DNA of 64,000 bases from Corinectria fuckeliana (lineage: Eukaryota > Ascomycota > Sordariomycetes > Hypocreales > Nectriaceae): NCBI GenBank assembly GCA_019137255.1, contig WPDH01000026.1:240989-304988 (forward strand), written 5' to 3'. The number at the start of each line of letters is the position of its first letter. The first letter of the stretch is position 1. A program made the position numbers and the translations under genes. The notes beneath the pieces were generated by a model. It saw nothing but the letters and a program-made list of their open reading frames with translations. It was not told where the DNA came from and ran no database searches. Below, one piece after another: positions 59,346 through 64,000 of the stretch.

Positions 59346-60944
59346 ATTATCTATAAATATAATAATATTAGTATTTTTAACCTTTTCTAAGGCCTTATAA
59401 AGGTTAGCTATATAGAGGATAAAAAGGATAGGTAAGAGAGGGGAACCTTAGGGGACTTCTATCTAAGGTTAGATTAGAGCTAACTTAATACTATTAATAG
59501 ATAGTTAAGTTTCCTAATTGCTTAGGAAGGTTATAAGCTAGTTTAAAATCTAAGAGGGAAAACCTTTATTCTAAAGTATCTAAATAAGCTTCTTATAAGA
59601 GACTATATTAAAAGTGCTAGTAATATCTAGGCAGAGTATTAAGTAGACCCCGCTTAGGCCTTATATTATTAGGATTTAGTTAGTAAGAGTGAAGATAGCT
59701 AAGTTAACTAAGCAGTTAAGCTTATTACCATATTAGGCATCTAAGAGTAAGAATTTTTACACAGCTATATATTAAAGGTAATTTATAATAAGTTTCTTTA
59801 GTATCTTTCCTAATATTAAGAGTAAGGCTATAAGTTACTATAATACTATCTTAGTAGGGGGTTTCTTTACCTTAGGGATAACTACTATATTAGAGGTTTA
59901 GAATACCTTTAGAAAGTGTTTAAGATAAAAGCTAGTCTTAGCTAAGAGGGCTATCTTTTTTATAAGGCTTTTCTCTCTTAAGCTAAGAAGGCTATTTAGA
60001 ATCCTATCTAGCCTTATAGCTTTCTAATTTTAGGTATCTTTAATAATTTCCTAAACTAAAAGGTAGTATACCTTCTGTCTTATCTTAAAAGAAGGTTAGT
60101 TTAGGGTAGTATTATTATTTTTAGTAAGAGGGAGAGATAATAGAAAGAATTTTCTTAAGAGGGCTACTACTTTTTCTTTAGTAGTTAAAGCAGAGAAGCT
60201 GTTTAGAAGCTTAAGAGGTAGTATTACACTTAGGCCTAAAGTCTTCTAGCTCTTAGCTTAAGCCTATTTAGCTATATACTAAGCTCTGCCTTTCTTAGGT
60301 ATTATTTTATAAAGAGTATATTACTAGGCAAATATGTATATATAGTAGATAGCTCTCTGTTTTATTCTTAAGGCTTCTTAGAGTATAGTTAAGATAATCT
60401 TATTCTAGTAGTAATATTAGGTCTAGTAGGCTTATCTTTCCTAAAGAACTACTTTTTAGGTAGGTTTATTCTACTAGGTATTCTTTAGGGTTTTACCTTT
60501 TATAAGAGGGGTACTATTTAAACTGACCTTTATTAGGCCTTAGACTAATATATTAGTATAAGAGTCTAGCTCTTTTATTATTATTAAGTTTATTAGCTAT
60601 AAGAGGCGTATAAGATTAGCTAAAGCTTAAAAGATATCTAAAAGCTTTTAGTTTAGTCTTAAAGTGATATAAAGGCAGGCTCTAAGAGTGAGAATTTAAT
60701 AGCTAAAGAGTAGGTAGTTAAAGCCCCTAAAAGGGGGGATACTAGTATATTAGATATAGGCTCCTCTTAAGGACTAGGTTAGATTAATAGCTAATTTAGT
60801 ATTATTTCCCTCTTACTATAAGATTATACTAGAGAGGTTTAAAAGGGAGAGGTCTTAGAATTTAGCAAGTTCTATAAGTTAGGTAGCTCTTATATAAGAG
60901 TTCTAAAGGGATCTCTATACTTAGTAATATAGATTAAAGTCCCT
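59346..60944 (-). mobile_element. RIP-degraded non-LTR retrotransposon (LINE, Tad-like): endonuclease and reverse transcriptase relic
   Basis: Reading the minus strand in one fixed frame, four signatures appear in the right order. At 60944-60915 RDFNLYY*V* corresponds to the endonuclease GDFN-L-H-H motif. At 60023-59991 KAIRLDRILN corresponds to the GPDGIP motif of LINE reverse transcriptases. At 59885-59850 VVIPKVKKPPTK is intact. At 59459-59409 EVP*GSPLLPILFILYI corresponds to the PQGSPLSP motif, and at 59357-59346 FIDN stands for the catalytic F-x-D-D. Every difference noted fits CpA-to-TpA or TpG-to-TpA change. All coordinates agree modulo three, so there is no net indel. The full element must extend further both ways; gag and RNase H parts were not identified. 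Confidence 0.85.
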
Positions 60945-63900
60945 AGTGAGTACTACTAGGTATTAAGAGGAGATTATTTTAAGGTTAAGAAGAGAGGTTT
61001 CTTAGTGGGTAGTTTATTTATTTAGGAGGGAAGAAGAGTAAACTAAGAAAATAGAGATTACTTAGTTATCTCTTAAGTTAATATTAGCTTAGTACTAGTC
61101 TGGTTTTACTATATAGTCTAGTATCTTTAAGTTATTATAAATATAAAGGACTACTTTTTAGGAGCTATTTAGAGCTTAAATAATAATATAACTACTAAGC
61201 TTTAGAGTGAGAGTGCTAATAGTATAAAAGTATAGCTCTTATATTATAAAAATATTAGCTTAGGTTTCCCCTCTAAGAAGGGATTAGAGGGTTATTTATA
61301 TTTTCTTAATATTCTATTAGATAAGTTATAATAATATTAGTTATTTCTTAGGTTTATCTTATTAGTCTTAGTCCTAGGTATTATTAGGGTTAGCTTATAA
61401 GAAGAAAGTAAGAGTAGGAGTATTATAATTTAGTTAGTATTTATTTTTACTATAATAAGTTATACTATAGGTAAGGTTAGAGAGGTATTATCTAAGATGA
61501 TTACTAGGGTGGTATTTCCTAGAGGAAGTAAAAGAGAAGAGGTTAAGCTAAAAAAAGTATTAAGTTATTAGTTTTACTTTGCTGTATTTATACTGCCTCT
61601 AAGGCGACCTAGGCCTAGTCTTAGAGTATTAGCTAGAAGGGTAGGTTTTTAAGGGAGTAAAGCTTATTTTCTCTTAACTATATTCTATTTGTTATCTTTA
61701 TCTAGGTTAGTTTAGGTGTTAAGGTTATAACAGGATTAGAGGTTATATATAGTATTAAAGTAGTAAGGTTAGTTAATATATACTAACTTTATAGCTAATA
61801 GTTTAGCACTTTAGATTAGGTAGCTTCTCTACTATACTAGGTGGCCTCTTTTATAGTTTATATAGTAGGCTCTAATCTTATCTTATTTTAAGATATAGTT
61901 ATCTTTAGTATAAGCTTAGGATTTATACTAGCTATAAGTAGGTTACTTTAAAGGGTAGTATCTAGCTAGATAGCTAAAGCTATAATATTAGTAATACTAC
62001 TTAAGATTAGCCTGTTTATAAAAGGGGGAAATATTATAAAGGCTCTTTTCCTAGAGAAGGCCTCTCTTATAAAGTTAGTTTACTATCATCTTATTTTTAA
62101 AGCTAAGATAAAGCAAGATTACCTTTTGTTTATTAGCTCTTTAGGGGAGTATAGTATAAGAGAAAATAGATTCTAGGTTTTCCTCTCTAAGTTTCTTTAT
62201 AAGCTACTTAAGTGTTAAGTTCTTAACTAAATTAACTTATACTCTTATAGTAACTACCTGCTACTATTAGTATAATACTATACTGCCTAAGAAGATTTTC
62301 TAAACCTATCTTAGATCCCTCTTATAGTTCTTCACTATTGTTTTATTATTAAAAAAGACTTACTAGTTACCACTAGAGAGTCACCTTACAGCCTTAGCAT
62401 TTTTAGTCTAAGTGGTGAGGTTTATAGCTATAACTACTTTAGTATTTATATATATATTAGGTTTAGAGGGGGCAGCTTCTTTATTAACTTAGATAGTAAC
62501 TTTCTAAGCCTAAGTTAGGGCTAGAGTGTAAACACACCCTAATTAGGATGTAACTACTATATAAGAGTAAGAGAGAGAGAGGGTATTAATTTTTCCTTTA
62601 ATTTAGCAGAGGGTAAACTTAGTATTAAGTCAGCTTTAGTTTAAGTCCTAAGAGATTATAGTATCCGCATCTCAGCTTTATAAGAGGGTGTAACATAAAG
62701 TGATTAGTTAGACAAAAAGGCTTTTTATTTCTCTAGCAGGGAGAGAGAGGGTAAGTTAGTTAGCTTTTAATAGCAGCTAGTTTATATTAGGTTTATCTTA
62801 GTATTAGTAAGGTTACAGCTAGGCTTAGAGGTTTACCTGTTCTACTATGTTATTTATATAGATAGATAATATAAGGCTTAAATTTAGGCTTCTTTTTACT
62901 ATTATGTCCACGCTTTAAGCTCAGCTTAGGTCTATAGTAATACCTAGATAGAATTAATATTCCTAAATTTAATACTAGTCTTCTTTTTAATTTTAGAGGC
63001 ATATCTAAACTAATATATATAAAAGAGTCTCTTTATATTTTTAACTATATAGTAGTTATAATATCTTAAGCAAGCTAAAACTTTTATTATAAGGTTCTTA
63101 TTTAACTTAAAAAGTATAATTATATTATATTTACTATAAGCTTATAGTATAATATAAGTTAAAATAGCTTAATAATTAGTATTCTAATATAATACTAGTA
63201 TTAATTAGTAGTCTAAGAGGAGGATAGTAATAGTAATAAGACTAAGATAATTATTAAAAAAGAGAATAGTATATAAGCAGGTTAAGCTTATATTAAGGCT
63301 AGGCTAGTAAATACTATATATAATTTATTTATTAAGCTAAAAAGCCTTTTAGGTTTTCTTAATAAGAACTATATAAGCTAGGCTAATAGTAAGAGTAGTA
63401 GAAGTAAGAGCTCTTAAGTTAAAGGTTTAGTTATTATATATTCTTAAAAGTAAAAAGGTCTATCTAAGTATTCTTTCTTAGTATAAGCCTAATATAAGAC
63501 TATAATAAGATAGTTATAACTTTAAGCTAAGTATTTACTCTTATAGAGAATATAGTTTAAAAGGATTTTTTTACACTTAGTTAGGTATTCTTCTCTATTA
63601 ATATATATAATACCTTTATAATATTTGTAAGTTAGAGCTAATTTATAATTCTAAGCTAAGTATCTAAACTTAAAGCAGTTATAATATTAGGTAGGTTAAA
63701 GCCTCTTATTAAAAAGCTTATAGTTATATAGTTATATATTAAGTAGTAGGCTATTATTATATAAGTAGTTAGCCTTTTTAATAGAGCTAATATATAAGAT
63801 AAGATTTATTTTTACTTTAAGGTTAGGTTAGCTAGACTTTTACTTTTTAACTTAGAGGATCTTTAGTTAATTAGATCTATTAATTTCTTTATAAAGCTTA

Positions 63901-64000
63901 TTAGTATTATTTAGGATAGATATACGTTATATTACCTTTACAATAACTTTATACATTAGAGGGACGTTAGCTCTACTATTACTATAGTCTTTAGTAACCT

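Larger units (their letters stand above)
50390..64000. other. AT-rich, RIP-mutated repeat block
   Basis: From about 50.39 kb to the window end the composition drops sharply from roughly half GC to strongly AT-rich. CpA, TpG and CpG dinucleotides are nearly absent while TpA, ApG and CpT remain common. This is the footprint of repeat-induced point mutation, which turns CpA into TpA on both strands of duplicated DNA. No living gene is seen, only relics broken by stops. Slightly less AT-rich patches occur at about 56.8-57.9 and 62.3-62.95 kb. The block continues past the window edge and is probably heterochromatic. Confidence 0.9.

Noticed and set aside
1..64000. CRISPR arrays, ribosomal RNA genes and tRNA genes
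   Set aside because: No spaced identical repeats, no rRNA-like conserved stretches and no convincing tRNA B-box with a foldable arm were seen; CRISPR is not expected in a fungal genome.

Overview
This window looks like nuclear DNA of a filamentous ascomycete, most likely a Sordariomycete (order not determinable by eye). Genes have short introns of about 50-310 bp with GT..AG ends and CTAAC/CTGAC-type branch sites. Protein families are typically fungal. The right-hand 13.6 kb is very AT-rich sequence with the signature of repeat-induced point mutation (RIP).

Layout. From 1 to about 50.2 kb there is ordinary, gene-rich, moderately GC-rich euchromatin with 16 protein genes for which I could build intron-exon models that keep frame. 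In order they are: a Zn2Cys6 regulator (+); a Rim2-type mitochondrial pyrimidine nucleotide carrier (+); a Snx3/Grd19 sorting nexin (-); splicing factor SF3a subunit 1 (-); a Pmt1-class protein O-mannosyltransferase (+); a Sec2-type Rab exchange factor (-); a 2.1-kilo-residue Pro/Gln-rich protein (-); a conserved fungal disordered protein (-); the Golgi t-SNARE Sed5 (+); an aldo-keto reductase (+); a zinc polyol dehydrogenase (-); a KduD-like short-chain dehydrogenase (+); glucosamine-6-phosphate N-acetyltransferase Gna1 (-); a large class-3 lipase (+); an intracellular GH43 glycosidase (-); a CCDC97-family protein (-). A 17th gene, a class-I-like O-methyltransferase (-), lies directly against the AT-rich block.

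Function. Several housekeeping genes belong to secretion, endomembrane traffic and wall glycosylation: Snx3 for endosome recycling, Sed5 for ER-Golgi fusion, Sec2 for exocytosis, Pmt1 for ER O-mannosylation and Gna1 for UDP-GlcNAc supply. I read this as coincidental linkage. The aldo-keto reductase, polyol dehydrogenase and KduD-like SDR sit within 5.4 kb, the last two sharing a divergent promoter. They could form a small sugar, polyol or sugar-acid catabolic module, with the GH43 enzyme 7 kb away.

From about 50.39 kb to the end, CpA, TpG and CpG dinucleotides are almost gone and TpA is in great excess. It begins with three tandem copies of a roughly 420-bp unit. Further right, on the minus strand, I can read a RIP-killed non-LTR retrotransposon: endonuclease and reverse-transcriptase motifs lie in one preserved frame over 1.6 kb, broken by stops of the CAA-to-TAA and TGG-to-TAG type. 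A separate 253-bp MITE-like element with 25-bp perfect inverted repeats ending in TA lies at 40.65-40.90 kb. I did not find a convincing undescribed biological system. The best leads are the MITE, the frame-preserved RIP relic, the RIP-diverged tandem repeat, the oxidoreductase module and the giant Q/P-rich protein with its close upstream neighbour.
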